The position numbers were made by a program, and so were the translations under genes. A stretch of 64,000 nucleotides of DNA, taken from the NCBI GenBank assembly GCA_046726315.1, contig JBKPAG010000012.1, forward strand, positions 21,113-85,112, in the 5' to 3' direction. This DNA comes from JACVRX01 sp046726315 (GTDB lineage Bacteria > Actinomycetota > Actinomycetes > Jiangellales > Jiangellaceae). Of this stretch, positions 34,413 through 43,377 are shown piece by piece (positions within the stretch are counted from its first letter, which is position 1; each line of letters opens with the position of its first letter). The notes beneath the pieces were generated by a model. The model searched no databases, was not told the DNA's origin, and saw only the letters and a list, made by a program, of their open reading frames with translations.

Positions 34413-36065
34413 GTGACCCAGGGAGCTGACCAGCAACCTGCCTGGTGGCGTGAGGCCGTCATCTACCAGGTGTACATCCGTTCCTTCGCTGACGGGACCG
34501 GCGACGGAGTCGGCGACATCGCCGGCATCCGTTCGCGATTGCCGTATCTGCGCGACCTTGGTGTCGACGCGATATGGATCACCCCGTGGTATCCGTCCCC
34601 GATGAACGACGGCGGGTACGACGTGTCTGACTATCGCGACATCGCGGAGGAGTTCGGCACATTTGCGAGCGCCGATGCGCTGATCCGCGAGGCACACGCC
34701 CATGAGTTGCGCGTCCTCATCGACATAGTCCCGAACCACACCTCGCACCGGCACCGATGGTTTGCGGCAGCACTCGCAGCCGGACCCGGCTCGCGGGAAC
34801 GCGCACGGTACCTGTTCCGGCCCGGCCGTGGGCCGAACGGCGACCTGCCGCCCAACAACTGGCGCAGCATGTTCGGCGGGGCAGGCTGGACCCGCGTAAC
34901 CGAACGCGACGGCTCGCGGGGCGAGTGGTACCTGCATTTGTTCGATGTCACCCAGCCCGACCTGAACTGGTCGAATCAGGAGGTCCGCGACGAGTTCGTC
35001 GGCGTGCTGCGGTTCTGGTTCGACCGCGGCATCGACGGTTTTCGGATCGACGTGGCGCACGGGCTGGTCAAGGATCCCAACCTCCCTGATCTCCACTACG
35101 ACGAGAACGGGGTCCCGACGCATGCCGCGGGCGCGCATCCTTTCAACGACCGCGACGACCTGCAGGAGATCTACCAGGCATGGCGCGCTGTCGCCAACAC
35201 CTACGATCCACCGCGGATCTTCGTCGCCGAGGCCTGGGTCGACTCACCGGAACGGCTCAAGCGATACGTGCATTCGGAGAGACTGCATCTGGCCTTCGAT
35301 TTCGACTACTTGCTGGCCCCGTGGTCCGGGCCCGAGCTGCGCGCGACGATCGACTCGTCGCGCCAGGCGCGTATATCGGTCGGGGCGGCGAACTCATGGG
35401 TCCTGTCCAACCACGATATCGAGCGTCACCTGACCCGGTACGGGCGCAAGCAAACCGGTGCGAGCCTGCGGATCGACCCGCCGGCGGATCCGGCCCAGGT
35501 GGATCTGGCCCTCGGCACTCGGCGGGCCCGAGCGGCGATCATGCTCACGCTTGCACTGCCCGGAGGTGCATACGTCTACCAGGGCGAAGAGCTCGCCCTG
35601 CCGCAGGTGCTCGACCTGCCCGAATCGGCCTTGCGGGATCCGATCTGGAAGCGCTCCGGGCACACCCGGCGCGGGAGGGACGGCTGCCGGGTGCCGATTC
35701 CCTGGAACGTCCGCGGACCATCCTATGGTTTTGGGGTCAACGGATCCTGGCTTCCCCAGCCTCCCGGCTGGGGCGATTATGCGGTCCAGGCGCAGCGCGG
35801 CGAGCCTGACTCGATGCTCGAGCTCTACCGCCGCCTGCTCCGGCTGCACCGGGAGCTCCCGGCGCTGGGCGAGGGAGACATGAACTGGCTGTCGTCGGCC
35901 GGAGCCGACGTGCTCGCGTTCAGCCGGGAGCCGGAGTTCGCTTGTGTGGTCAACCTCGGATCGGTTCCGATCGAGCTGCCTGATCACTCCCGGGTGCTGG
36001 TCACCAGCGTTCCGCTCGTGGACGGGCAGCTGCCCACCGACGCCGCCGCCTGGCTCGCCACCTGA
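34413..36065 (+). CDS. GH13 alpha-glucosidase (oligo-1,6/maltose type)
   Basis: This 550-aa cytoplasmic glycoside hydrolase has the family 13 regions DIVPNHTSHRH, GFRIDVAHGL with the nucleophile Asp (~212), FVAEAW with the acid/base Glu (~272) and WVLSNHDIERHLTRYG with the stabilising Asp (~334). The opening is WWREAVIYQVYIRSFADGTGDGVGDIAGI. It most resembles trehalose/maltose/isomaltose-acting alpha-glucosidases, with no secretion signal. GTG start. The end abuts the convergent hypothetical gene (1 bp between stops). Confidence 0.92.
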   Translation: MTQGADQQPAWWREAVIYQVYIRSFADGTGDGVGDIAGIRSRLPYLRDLGVDAIWITPWYPSPMNDGGYDVSDYRDIAEEFGTFASADALIREAHAHELRVLIDIVPNHTSHRHRWFAAALAAGPGSRERARYLFRPGRGPNGDLPPNNWRSMFGGAGWTRVTERDGSRGEWYLHLFDVTQPDLNWSNQEVRDEFVGVLRFWFDRGIDGFRIDVAHGLVKDPNLPDLHYDENGVPTHAAGAHPFNDRDDLQEIYQAWRAVANTYDPPRIFVAEAWVDSPERLKRYVHSERLHLAFDFDYLLAPWSGPELRATIDSSRQARISVGAANSWVLSNHDIERHLTRYGRKQTGASLRIDPPADPAQVDLALGTRRARAAIMLTLALPGGAYVYQGEELALPQVLDLPESALRDPIWKRSGHTRRGRDGCRVPIPWNVRGPSYGFGVNGSWLPQPPGWGDYAVQAQRGEPDSMLELYRRLLRLHRELPALGEGDMNWLSSAGADVLAFSREPEFACVVNLGSVPIELPDHSRVLVTSVPLVDGQLPTDAAAWLAT

Positions 36066-36066
36066 T

Positions 36067-36702
36067 TCAGAGGGCGAACAACGCCAACCCGCTGCGCGCC
36101 AACACCGAGCCGTGGGGGGCGTCGAGGCGCCACCACTTCCCCACCGACTGGAGCACGACATCGCCGTCGCCGAGGAACCCATACGAGTCGGCGGCATGCG
36201 CGAGGCGGAGGGGTATGCCAGCGGCCAGCTCACGGGCCCAGATATCACTCGCTAACTGCTCGAGCGCAACCCGCCCTTCCCGTAGCGGGAGACCGGCCGT
36301 GACGTCGGGGGCCCGTCGGCGGAACTCGTCGACACCGGCAGCGACCCGCTCCGCGACCGCCGGCCCCAGTTCCCGGGACTGTTCGGTCCATCCAGTTCGC
36401 GGCGGCAGGCTGCTCGTCCATCGCAGGGCGGGTACGGCAGGCGGCAACTCCAGCTCTCCATCGGCGCCGACCGCCCGGGCGGCCAGGGTTCCGGCCTCGA
36501 CCACAACGTCGGCGGACAGGGGTGCGGCGAGGGCGACTGCCCGCAACGCCAAGGCGTCGAAGGGTGTCTCCGCGAAGCAGCCGGCCACCAGGCCGTCGGC
36601 GACGATCCGGATGACTGCCTCGGGCTCGAACCGGGCGACTCGGCGGGCGAACGTAGCCAAATCCGCCGCAGCCCCGGCGTGCTCGGGCTTCAGCAACGTC
36701 AT
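36067..36702 (-). CDS. Conserved protein of unknown function, 211 aa
   Basis: This soluble 211-aa protein is rich in Ala and Leu. It has helical N-terminal segments (AADLATFARRVARFEPEAVIR), a central acidic loop with RWTSSLPPRTGW, and a C-terminal GFLGDGDVVLQSVGKWWRLDAPHGSVLAR. I recognise no domain or catalytic motif. Its start overlaps the stop of the first thioesterase gene (ATGA), so it is the last gene of the ettA-thioesterase-thioesterase transcript. Confidence 0.7.
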   Translation of the reverse strand: MTLLKPEHAGAAADLATFARRVARFEPEAVIRIVADGLVAGCFAETPFDALALRAVALAAPLSADVVVEAGTLAARAVGADGELELPPAVPALRWTSSLPPRTGWTEQSRELGPAVAERVAAGVDEFRRRAPDVTAGLPLREGRVALEQLASDIWARELAAGIPLRLAHAADSYGFLGDGDVVLQSVGKWWRLDAPHGSVLARSGLALFAL

Positions 36703-37097
36703 GGCTCGAGGAACTTTGCCAACGCTGCCCGTTCAGCCTCGGTAAGGGGCCGCGGCTGGTGCTTGCTGACGTCGTACGCGACCAGCGCGCCGGTCGCACG
36801 CACGTACACCACGTCGTCGTCTGAAATCTCGTACGCGACGTCGAAAGACGAGGTGCCGATCCGAGTCACCCACGTCGCGACGTGCAGCGGAGCGGTCCGG
36901 AACGACACCGGCCGCAGATACTCCAACGACTGGTGCGCGACCACCGACCCCTCGTGCGCCTGCATCGAGTCGGCCAGGTAACGGTGAGCGAAGTCGACGC
37001 GCGCTTCCTGTAGGTATTCGGCAAACGTGACGTTGTTGACGTGGCCGTATCTGTCCAGGTCGTCGAAGCGGACCGCGCAGTCGAAGACGTGGCGCAT
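36699..37097 (-). CDS. Acyl-CoA thioesterase, hotdog fold (first of tandem pair)
   Basis: This 132-aa 4HBT-type protein has the active-site region VRFDDLDRYGHVNNVTFAEYLQEAR, with the catalytic-type Asp and the conserved GHVNN loop. SLEYLRPVSFRTAPLHVATWVTRIG and SFDVAYEIS follow. It hydrolyses acyl-CoA thioesters; chain length unknown. It overlaps the second thioesterase gene by 1 bp and the 211-aa gene by 4 bp. Confidence 0.9.
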   Translation of the reverse strand: MRHVFDCAVRFDDLDRYGHVNNVTFAEYLQEARVDFAHRYLADSMQAHEGSVVAHQSLEYLRPVSFRTAPLHVATWVTRIGTSSFDVAYEISDDDVVYVRATGALVAYDVSKHQPRPLTEAERAALAKFLEP

Positions 37098-37546
37098 CAG
37101 GCGGCCCGTCCGGGAACCGGCCCGTCCGGCTCGAGGAAGCTCTCGAGCACCTCTCGCTCCCGCGACGCGATCCGGCGGATGCGATCGGCGGCGAGATCGA
37201 ATGGCACTAAAACCGAGGCCGCAACGGCATAGACAGTCCGCGACCCGTCCGGTCCGATATCGAGGATTTCGTAGCCGAGCGCGAACGAGGCGGCTCGGAC
37301 CTCGGTCGCCCAGGTCTCGACGCGGATCGGCGCCGCCCGGAAATGCAGCGGCAGCCGGTAGCCGATCTCGTGCCGGCGCACGACCACGCCACGGGCCAAC
37401 TGCTCGGCGCCGTGCTCCGGCGCGTGCACGAACAGCATGTCGACCCGAGCCTCCTGCAGATAGCGCAGATAGACGACGTTGTTGACGTGGCCGAAGGCAT
37501 CCATGTCGGCCCACCGCAGCGGGACGTGGGAGATGTGTCGCGGCAC
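37097..37546 (-). CDS. Acyl-CoA thioesterase, hotdog fold (second of tandem pair)
   Basis: This 149-aa paralogue of its neighbour has LRWADMDAFGHVNNVVYLRYLQEAR at the N-terminus, EIGYRLPLHFRAAPIRVETW mid-protein and SFALGYEIL. The two genes look like a tandem duplication that has diverged; as hotdog enzymes dimerise, a heterodimer is possible. It starts with GTG sharing a base with the ettA stop. Confidence 0.9.
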   Translation of the reverse strand: MPRHISHVPLRWADMDAFGHVNNVVYLRYLQEARVDMLFVHAPEHGAEQLARGVVVRRHEIGYRLPLHFRAAPIRVETWATEVRAASFALGYEILDIGPDGSRTVYAVAASVLVPFDLAADRIRRIASREREVLESFLEPDGPVPGRAA

Positions 37547-39222
37547 TAGTCGCGGGTGAGCTTGCGGTAGGTGACGCGGTGTGGACGGGCAGCGTCGGCG
37601 CCAAGGCGCTCAACCTTGTTCTTCTCGTAGGCCTCGAAGTTTCCCTCGAACCAGAACCACTTCGCCGGGTTCTCGGCGTCGCCCTCCCAGGCCAGGATGT
37701 GCGTGGCGACCCGGTCGAGGAACCACCGGTCGTGTGAGCTGATCACCGCGCAGCCCGGGAATTCGAGCAGTGCGTTCTCCAGCGACTGCAGGGTCTCGAC
37801 GTCGAGGTCGTTGGTCGGCTCGTCCAGCAGGATCAGGTTGCCGCCCTGCTTGAGCGTCAGGGCGAGGTTGAGCCGGTTGCGCTCGCCGCCGGAGAGCACG
37901 CCCGCTGGTTTCTGCTGGTCTGGACCCTTGAAGCCGAAAACTGCAACGTAGGCGCGGCTGGGCATCTCGACCAGGCCCACCTTGATGTGGTCCAGGCCGT
38001 CGGAGACGACCTCCCACACGGTTTTGCGCGGGTCGATGCCGGCCCGGCCCTGGTCGACGTAGGACAGCCGCACCGTCTCGCCCACGCGAATGCTGCCGTC
38101 GTCGGGCTGCTCGTCGCCGACGATCATCTTTAACAGCGTCGTCTTGCCTACACCGTTCGGGCCGATCACACCGACGATGCCGTTGCGTGGCAGGGTGAAC
38201 GACAGCTGGTGCATGAGGAGGCGATCGCCGTAGCCCTTCGAGAGTTCGGCCGCCTCCACAACGACAGTGCCCAGGCGCGGCCCGGGCGGGATCTGGATGT
38301 CTTCAAAGTCGAGCTTGCGGGATTTCTCGGCTTCGGCGGCCATCTCCTCGTACCGATCCAGCCGGGCCCGCTGCTTGGTCTGCCGGGCCTTGGCGTTGGA
38401 GCGGACCCACTCCAGCTCCTCCTTCAACCGCTTGGCCCGCTTGGCGTCCTTGGCACCCTCGACCCGTAGCCGCGCTTGCTTGGTCTCCAGGTAGGTCGTG
38501 TAGTTGCCCTCGTACGGATAAGCCCGACCGCGGTCGAGCTCGAGGATCCACTGGGCGACGTTGTCGAGGAAGTACCGGTCGTGGGTGACGGCCACGACGC
38601 AGCCGGGGTACTTCTCCAGGTGCTGCTCGAGCCACTGGACGCTCTCGGCGTCCAGGTGGTTGGTGGGCTCGTCGAGAAGGAGCAGGTCGGGCTGCTGCAG
38701 CAACAGCCGGCACAGTGCCACCCGGCGGCGTTCGCCGCCGGAGAGGACGCTAACGTCGGCATCGGCTGGCGGGCACCGCAGCGCGTCCATCGCCTGCTCG
38801 AGCTGCGAGTCCAGGTCCCAGGCCTCGCGGTGGTCGAGCTGTTCCTGTAGGCGGCCCATCTCGTCGAGCAGCTCGTCGGAGTAGTCGACCGCCATCTTCT
38901 CGGCGATCTCGTTGAACCGCTCCAGCATCGCCTTGGTCTCGGCGACGCCTTCCTCGACGTTGCCGAGCACGGTCTTGTCCTCGTTGAGCTTGGGCTCCTG
39001 CTCGAGGATGCCCACCGTGTAGCCGGGGCTGAGCGTCGCGTCGCCATTGGACGGCTGGTCGAGGCCCGCCATGATCCGCAGCACGGTGGACTTGCCGGCC
39101 CCGTTGGGGCCCACCACACCGATCTTCGCCCCAGGCAAGAAGTGCAGGGTGACGTCGTCGAGGATGACCTTGTCGCCGTGCGCCTTGCGCACCTGACGCA
39201 TCGAGAAGATGAACTCCGCCAT
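37546..39222 (-). CDS. ettA: Energy-dependent translational throttle protein EttA (ABC-F)
   Basis: This 558-aa ribosome-associated ABC-F ATPase gates the first elongation steps according to ADP/ATP. Both nucleotide-binding domains are intact: VGPNGAGKSTVLRIMAGLDQP and GPNGVGKTTLLKMIVGDEQP, with signatures LSGGERRRVALCRLLL and LSGGERNRLNLALTL and Walker B LLLLDEPTNHLD and LILLDEPTNDLD. The EttA-type linker (KARQTKQRARLDRYEEM) and arm are present. No transmembrane segment. The ATG start is followed by AEFIFSMRQVRKAHGDKVILDD. Confidence 0.96.
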   Translation of the reverse strand: MAEFIFSMRQVRKAHGDKVILDDVTLHFLPGAKIGVVGPNGAGKSTVLRIMAGLDQPSNGDATLSPGYTVGILEQEPKLNEDKTVLGNVEEGVAETKAMLERFNEIAEKMAVDYSDELLDEMGRLQEQLDHREAWDLDSQLEQAMDALRCPPADADVSVLSGGERRRVALCRLLLQQPDLLLLDEPTNHLDAESVQWLEQHLEKYPGCVVAVTHDRYFLDNVAQWILELDRGRAYPYEGNYTTYLETKQARLRVEGAKDAKRAKRLKEELEWVRSNAKARQTKQRARLDRYEEMAAEAEKSRKLDFEDIQIPPGPRLGTVVVEAAELSKGYGDRLLMHQLSFTLPRNGIVGVIGPNGVGKTTLLKMIVGDEQPDDGSIRVGETVRLSYVDQGRAGIDPRKTVWEVVSDGLDHIKVGLVEMPSRAYVAVFGFKGPDQQKPAGVLSGGERNRLNLALTLKQGGNLILLDEPTNDLDVETLQSLENALLEFPGCAVISSHDRWFLDRVATHILAWEGDAENPAKWFWFEGNFEAYEKNKVERLGADAARPHRVTYRKLTRD

Positions 39223-39282
39223 AGCGCCGACCAGCCTACGTGGTCGGCGCCGACGGACAGGTCTGCCCAGCGGGGCGCCCGA

Positions 39283-39792
39283 TCAGGCGGCAGCCGGTGC
39301 GTTGGCGGGTTGGTCATCCTGGTCGGGTGGTTCCGGCGGCTCGTTTGCGGCCTGCGCCTGTTCCTGGACCAGAAGCTCCATACGCATGCTGGCCGCGAGC
39401 TCATGTTCATCGATGACGTCGACCTGCTCTTTCCGAGAGCGGACGAACCGCGATGTCCCGCGAACCAGGTCGTGTCCCACACTGATCGCGTCGATCTCGG
39501 CGTCGCGGCTGAGGCGGCCGTCCTCGGTGCGCCAGTCTCTGATCCGCAACTTCCCGAAGAGGACGATGGGGTCACCCTTGTGCAGGCAATCCCGGCAATG
39601 CTCGGCGAGGGAACGCCAGCAGGTGACCCCGTAGAAGGACGTCGGGCCGTCACCCCACCGGCCTGTCTGCTTGTCGATTCGGCGCGGGGTGTGGGCGAAC
39701 CGGAAACTGGTGATCGCGGTGCCGCGTTCGGACTTGATGGTGCGGACATCGCTCGCGACATTGCCGACCAGGGTGATGAAGCCATCGGACAT
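39283..39792 (-). CDS. ssb: Single-stranded DNA-binding protein, secondary type
   Basis: This 169-aa OB-fold protein begins FITLVGNVASDVRTIKSERG, with TSFRFAHTPRR and the DNA-binding aromatics in TSFYGVTCWRSLAEHC and KLRIRDWRTEDG. Residues 125-169 are a low-complexity Glu/Pro/Ala tail. It lacks the acidic DDDxPF-type C-terminal peptide through which housekeeping SSB recruits partners, so it is probably an accessory SSB (SsbB-like). GGAGG precedes the ATG. Confidence 0.88.
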   Translation of the reverse strand: MSDGFITLVGNVASDVRTIKSERGTAITSFRFAHTPRRIDKQTGRWGDGPTSFYGVTCWRSLAEHCRDCLHKGDPIVLFGKLRIRDWRTEDGRLSRDAEIDAISVGHDLVRGTSRFVRSRKEQVDVIDEHELAASMRMELLVQEQAQAANEPPEPPDQDDQPANAPAAA

Positions 39793-39922
39793 CGGCGCCT
39801 CCTGCGCTCTGCACGTGCCGGAATGGATGGCCTGATGCTCACCCTCGACCTGCCTGCGTGGAAGCGTGAAGCAGTGCCGGTGTGGACAATCGCCCGGTAT
39901 CCGCCGGCCTGTGGAAACCGGC

Positions 39923-41548
39923 TCAACCGCGGGCGACCAACGCCGCCTGGCGGAACGAGCGATAGCGGTCGATCTCCGCGTCGACCGGCGCGACGACGAC
40001 CTCGTCGGCGGCAGTTCCGACTGCGACGCGGAGTTTCCGGCGCACCGCATCGGCTCGCCTCTCGGCGCCGATCCGGCCCGCGATCCGGCTCCCCACGGCC
40101 AGCAGGATGCCGAGCAGCACGCCGCCGAGGAGCAGTGCCGTCGGTAGCGGTACCGAGCCCCAGCCTGGAGTGTCGATCTCCGGCAACTGGAGATAGCCGA
40201 CAACCGCGAGGGCGACCAACCACACCCCCCCGACCAGGGCAGCAGCCAGCCCCAGCCACTGGAGCACGTTCACGACGATCCACCACCGCGGCCGCCGTTC
40301 GACCCCGAGGTCGGCCGAGACGACGGCCTGGTCCAGGGCATCGGGCAACCGGTCGGCGGCGGTGTTGACGGCCGACCGGATCGCCGCGACCCATGGGCCC
40401 GCGACGCCACGAGACGCGGAATCGCCGAGCCGACGGATGGCGGAGTCCGACCTGGCCCGCTGCACCGGTGTCGCTGCCGGCAGCGAGGTCCGCACCAGTG
40501 CGGCGTCGACATCGGTGCGGTCGAGCCGAAGGCGGCGCAGCGGGTCTGATCGAAAGCGGGCCAGCCAACGTGTGACCGGCCACCCCGTCGCCGCACCCGC
40601 CCGCCGCCGGTACGACCGGCCGACAGCGTCGGCCACCACGTCGACACCGGCGGCATGGGCAAGGGCGTCGACCAGCCGCCAGCGGTCGTCGTCGCCGATG
40701 CCCGCCGGCTCCCCCTCCCCTGCCACGCTCAGCAGCCGTGTGGCCGCATCGCGGACGTCGGCCGTGACCCGGTCATCGGCGGTTTTGCGGCGAACGACGG
40801 CTTCGCGCAGCACCGTCAGGAACTTCTCCATGCCGGCACCGGTATGCGCGGACATCGGGATGACGGGAACCTTGGGCAGCCCGTCCTCGGTGAGCAGGCG
40901 GCGTAGATCGCGCATGCACTCATCGAGATCGTCCGGCGACAGCAGATCGACCTGGTTGAGGACGATCACCGTCACTGCGGCGTGTCCCGACAGCGGCCGC
41001 AGGTAGCGCTCGTGCAGGACGGCGTCGGCGTACTTCTGTGGGTCGAGGACCCAGACGAACAGGTCGACCATCTCCACCAACCGGTCGACCTGAGCACGGT
41101 GCGACTGTTCGGTCGAGTCGTTGTCGGGCAGGTCGAGCAGCACCAGGCCGTCGAGCGCGTCGTCCTCGCCGGTGTCGAGAATGCTCTCTTTGGGAATTCG
41201 GTGCCGCAGCGGAATGCCCAGCCACTCCAGGAGCGGTGAGACCCCCTGGGTGCCCCAGACGCACGCCAGCGGCTCGCCGGTCGTGGGGCGGCGGACGCCG
41301 ACTCGGGCCAGTTCGATTCCCGCCGCCGAGTTGAAGATCGACGACTTGCCGCTACCGGTGGCGCCGGCGAGGGCCACGACGGTGTGATCGGTGGACAGCC
41401 GGCGGCGCTGCCCCGCCCGCTCGACGACTCCTTGGACGTGGTCCAAGAGCTCCGATGGCAGGCGTCCCGCACCGTCCTCGACGGCCGCCGCCAACGCGTC
41501 CAGGCGCTCTGGTAGCCCGGCCCGGGCCGGCCGGCGCAGGAGCTTCAT
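39923..41548 (-). CDS. Dynamin-like/YfjP-type GTPase with membrane region (DynB-like)
   Basis: A 541-aa protein: an N-terminal P-loop GTPase with Walker A LAGATGSGKSSIFNS, switch II LLDLPDNDSTEQSH and the base motif LNQVDLLSPDDLD. A helical middle follows, and two membrane helices lie near the C-terminus (WIVVNVLQWLGLAAALVGGVWLVALAVVGYL and PTALLLGGVLLGILLAVGS). Adjacent GTPase pairs of this kind are the actinobacterial dynamin-like proteins; in Streptomyces DynA/DynB act at sporulation septa with FtsZ and SepF. Its ATG overlaps the upstream partner's stop (ATGA). Confidence 0.82.
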   Translation of the reverse strand: MKLLRRPARAGLPERLDALAAAVEDGAGRLPSELLDHVQGVVERAGQRRRLSTDHTVVALAGATGSGKSSIFNSAAGIELARVGVRRPTTGEPLACVWGTQGVSPLLEWLGIPLRHRIPKESILDTGEDDALDGLVLLDLPDNDSTEQSHRAQVDRLVEMVDLFVWVLDPQKYADAVLHERYLRPLSGHAAVTVIVLNQVDLLSPDDLDECMRDLRRLLTEDGLPKVPVIPMSAHTGAGMEKFLTVLREAVVRRKTADDRVTADVRDAATRLLSVAGEGEPAGIGDDDRWRLVDALAHAAGVDVVADAVGRSYRRRAGAATGWPVTRWLARFRSDPLRRLRLDRTDVDAALVRTSLPAATPVQRARSDSAIRRLGDSASRGVAGPWVAAIRSAVNTAADRLPDALDQAVVSADLGVERRPRWWIVVNVLQWLGLAAALVGGVWLVALAVVGYLQLPEIDTPGWGSVPLPTALLLGGVLLGILLAVGSRIAGRIGAERRADAVRRKLRVAVGTAADEVVVAPVDAEIDRYRSFRQAALVARG

Positions 41549-43266
41549 CCGCCGGCCTCTCGTTTGCGGGCCTGCCCGACCCAGACCAGTGCCTCGCGCA
41601 CGGCCTGCCCAGCCCCTGCGTCCAGCTCCAGTTGGTCCACCCGGCCCGTGAACCGTTCCCGTTCCGGCGACAGTAGCTTCTCGGCCCGTCGTCCAAGGTC
41701 GGCTCGGGCCTCGTCGGCGAGCCGCCGGATCGCCTGATCGCCGAAAATCGCCTCCAACAACTTCTGGCCGACCAGCGCCGTCCCACCGGCGATCCCGACC
41801 TCCGCTCCGGTCAGACCGGCTGTGGAGGCGAACACGACGATCATGAGCGCGAGCGCGAGCCCGTTGACTCCGAAGGAAAGCATTCGGGCCGTAAACCGTT
41901 TGTCCTGCCCCTCCGTGCGGACCAGCTCGAGCACGCCAGCCTGCCAGGCCCGAACCTCCGCCGCCGCTTTCGTGACGAAATCGGCGCTGCTGCGCGAGAG
42001 GTCGTCGCCGACGAGCAGTGAGCGGCCGGGCGGGTCGGCCCGCCACGCGGCGTCGGCGCGCTCGGCTGCACGGTCGGCCTCGTCTACCAGGAGCGCCTGC
42101 AGCCCATGCTCGATGGCCTCGGTGACGTCCACAGCAGGCTGTGGACGTCCACTGAGGAATGCTCCGATCCGATCCCGGACCCGGCCGACTGTCTCCTCGA
42201 GGGACCGGAAGAAGTCACCCGTTCCCACGAAGTCCTGCCAGCGGGCCAGCACCTCACCGCGCAGCATGCTGCCATCGCGCGTCGCCCGGTCGATGGTTTC
42301 GATCGCCTCGGCGTAGGGCCGCTCGGCGGTGGTGCGTAAGCGCTTCGCCGATGCGTGCTGCTCGTCCGACGCCTCCGCAAGCGGTGGGGTACGTCGGGTG
42401 ATCCCTTCGACGGCGCCGTCGAGTGTGCGCCGCACGACATCACCGCGAGCCGCCATATCGGACGCGAGCTCGCCCAACCAGGCCGAGATTGCATCGACAT
42501 GACCGGGCGGCAGCATGCCGTCGTCGGCGACGGTTGTCTCTTCGATCACGAACAGCGGCGCCGCGCCGAGCCCGTGCTCGGACAGCATGCCGGCGAAGTG
42601 CCCGCGCACCTCGTCCTCGGCGTCGGGAGGCACGCGGTCGAGGACGACGGCGACCGCGGCGCTGCGCTCGGCGGCAGCGCGAAGGAGATCCCATGGCACC
42701 GCGTCGGCATAACGTGCTGCGGTCGTCACGAACAGCCAGAGATCTGCCGCGGCCAGCAGCTGGCCTGCAAGCTGGCGGTTCTCGGTGACGACGGAGTCGA
42801 CGTCCGGCGCGTCGAGCAGCGCCAAACCCTTCGGCACAGACTCGTCGGCGACCAGCTGTAGCGTGCCAGGCTCGGCCAGCTCGGCACCGGTGACTCTGGC
42901 CAGCTTGGGCAGGATTCGATCGCCAGTGAACCAGTCAGTGTCGTCGGGATTATGTGCGAGCAAAGGCGCGCGCGTTGTCGGGCGCAGCACGCCGGTTTCG
43001 CTGACCGGGCGCCCCACGATGGCGTTGACCAGCGTGGACTTGCCGGCGCCGGTCGAGCCGCCGACGACGACGAGCAGCGGTGCGTCGATCTCTCGCAGCC
43101 GCGGCAGCACGTAGTCGTCGAGTTGGGTGACGATCTCGTGGCGGACTCGGCGTGCTCCCCCCGCGCTGGGTAGGTCGAGCGGCAGGCGCAGTGCCTGGAG
43201 CCGATCCTTGAGGAGCCCGAGCGCGTCCAGGACGCTGTCGGGCGCTTCGGTGATCGGCACGGCCAT
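41545..43266 (-). CDS. Dynamin-family GTPase (DynA-like)
   Basis: This 573-aa protein is the upstream partner of the pair. Walker A is VVGGSTGAGKSTLVNAIVG, switch II LALLDAPDVDSVVTENRQ and the base-recognition area VVLDRVPPDAEDE. A long helical stalk follows. A membrane hairpin lies near 470-510 (MLSFGVNGLALALMIVVFASTAG, then GAEVGIAGGTALVGQKLLEAIFG). The two genes are translationally coupled, consistent with hetero-oligomer formation at the division membrane, as described for streptomycete dynamins. The role in this organism is inferred. Confidence 0.84.
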   Translation of the reverse strand: MAVPITEAPDSVLDALGLLKDRLQALRLPLDLPSAGGARRVRHEIVTQLDDYVLPRLREIDAPLLVVVGGSTGAGKSTLVNAIVGRPVSETGVLRPTTRAPLLAHNPDDTDWFTGDRILPKLARVTGAELAEPGTLQLVADESVPKGLALLDAPDVDSVVTENRQLAGQLLAAADLWLFVTTAARYADAVPWDLLRAAAERSAAVAVVLDRVPPDAEDEVRGHFAGMLSEHGLGAAPLFVIEETTVADDGMLPPGHVDAISAWLGELASDMAARGDVVRRTLDGAVEGITRRTPPLAEASDEQHASAKRLRTTAERPYAEAIETIDRATRDGSMLRGEVLARWQDFVGTGDFFRSLEETVGRVRDRIGAFLSGRPQPAVDVTEAIEHGLQALLVDEADRAAERADAAWRADPPGRSLLVGDDLSRSSADFVTKAAAEVRAWQAGVLELVRTEGQDKRFTARMLSFGVNGLALALMIVVFASTAGLTGAEVGIAGGTALVGQKLLEAIFGDQAIRRLADEARADLGRRAEKLLSPERERFTGRVDQLELDAGAGQAVREALVWVGQARKREAGG

Positions 43267-43377
43267 GCATCCTGCCGGTCTCCGTGCTCGCGGCCAAGTC
43301 ACTCGACAGATTCGGTATGTGCTTGTCACCGTCCGGGTAATACGGTCGGTCACGACACAGCAGACGAGGAGGTCGCA

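Noticed and set aside
38424..40583. Large leftward alternative frame across ettA and ssb
   Set aside because: It is an Arg/Ser/Thr-rich out-of-frame reading of two well-identified genes.
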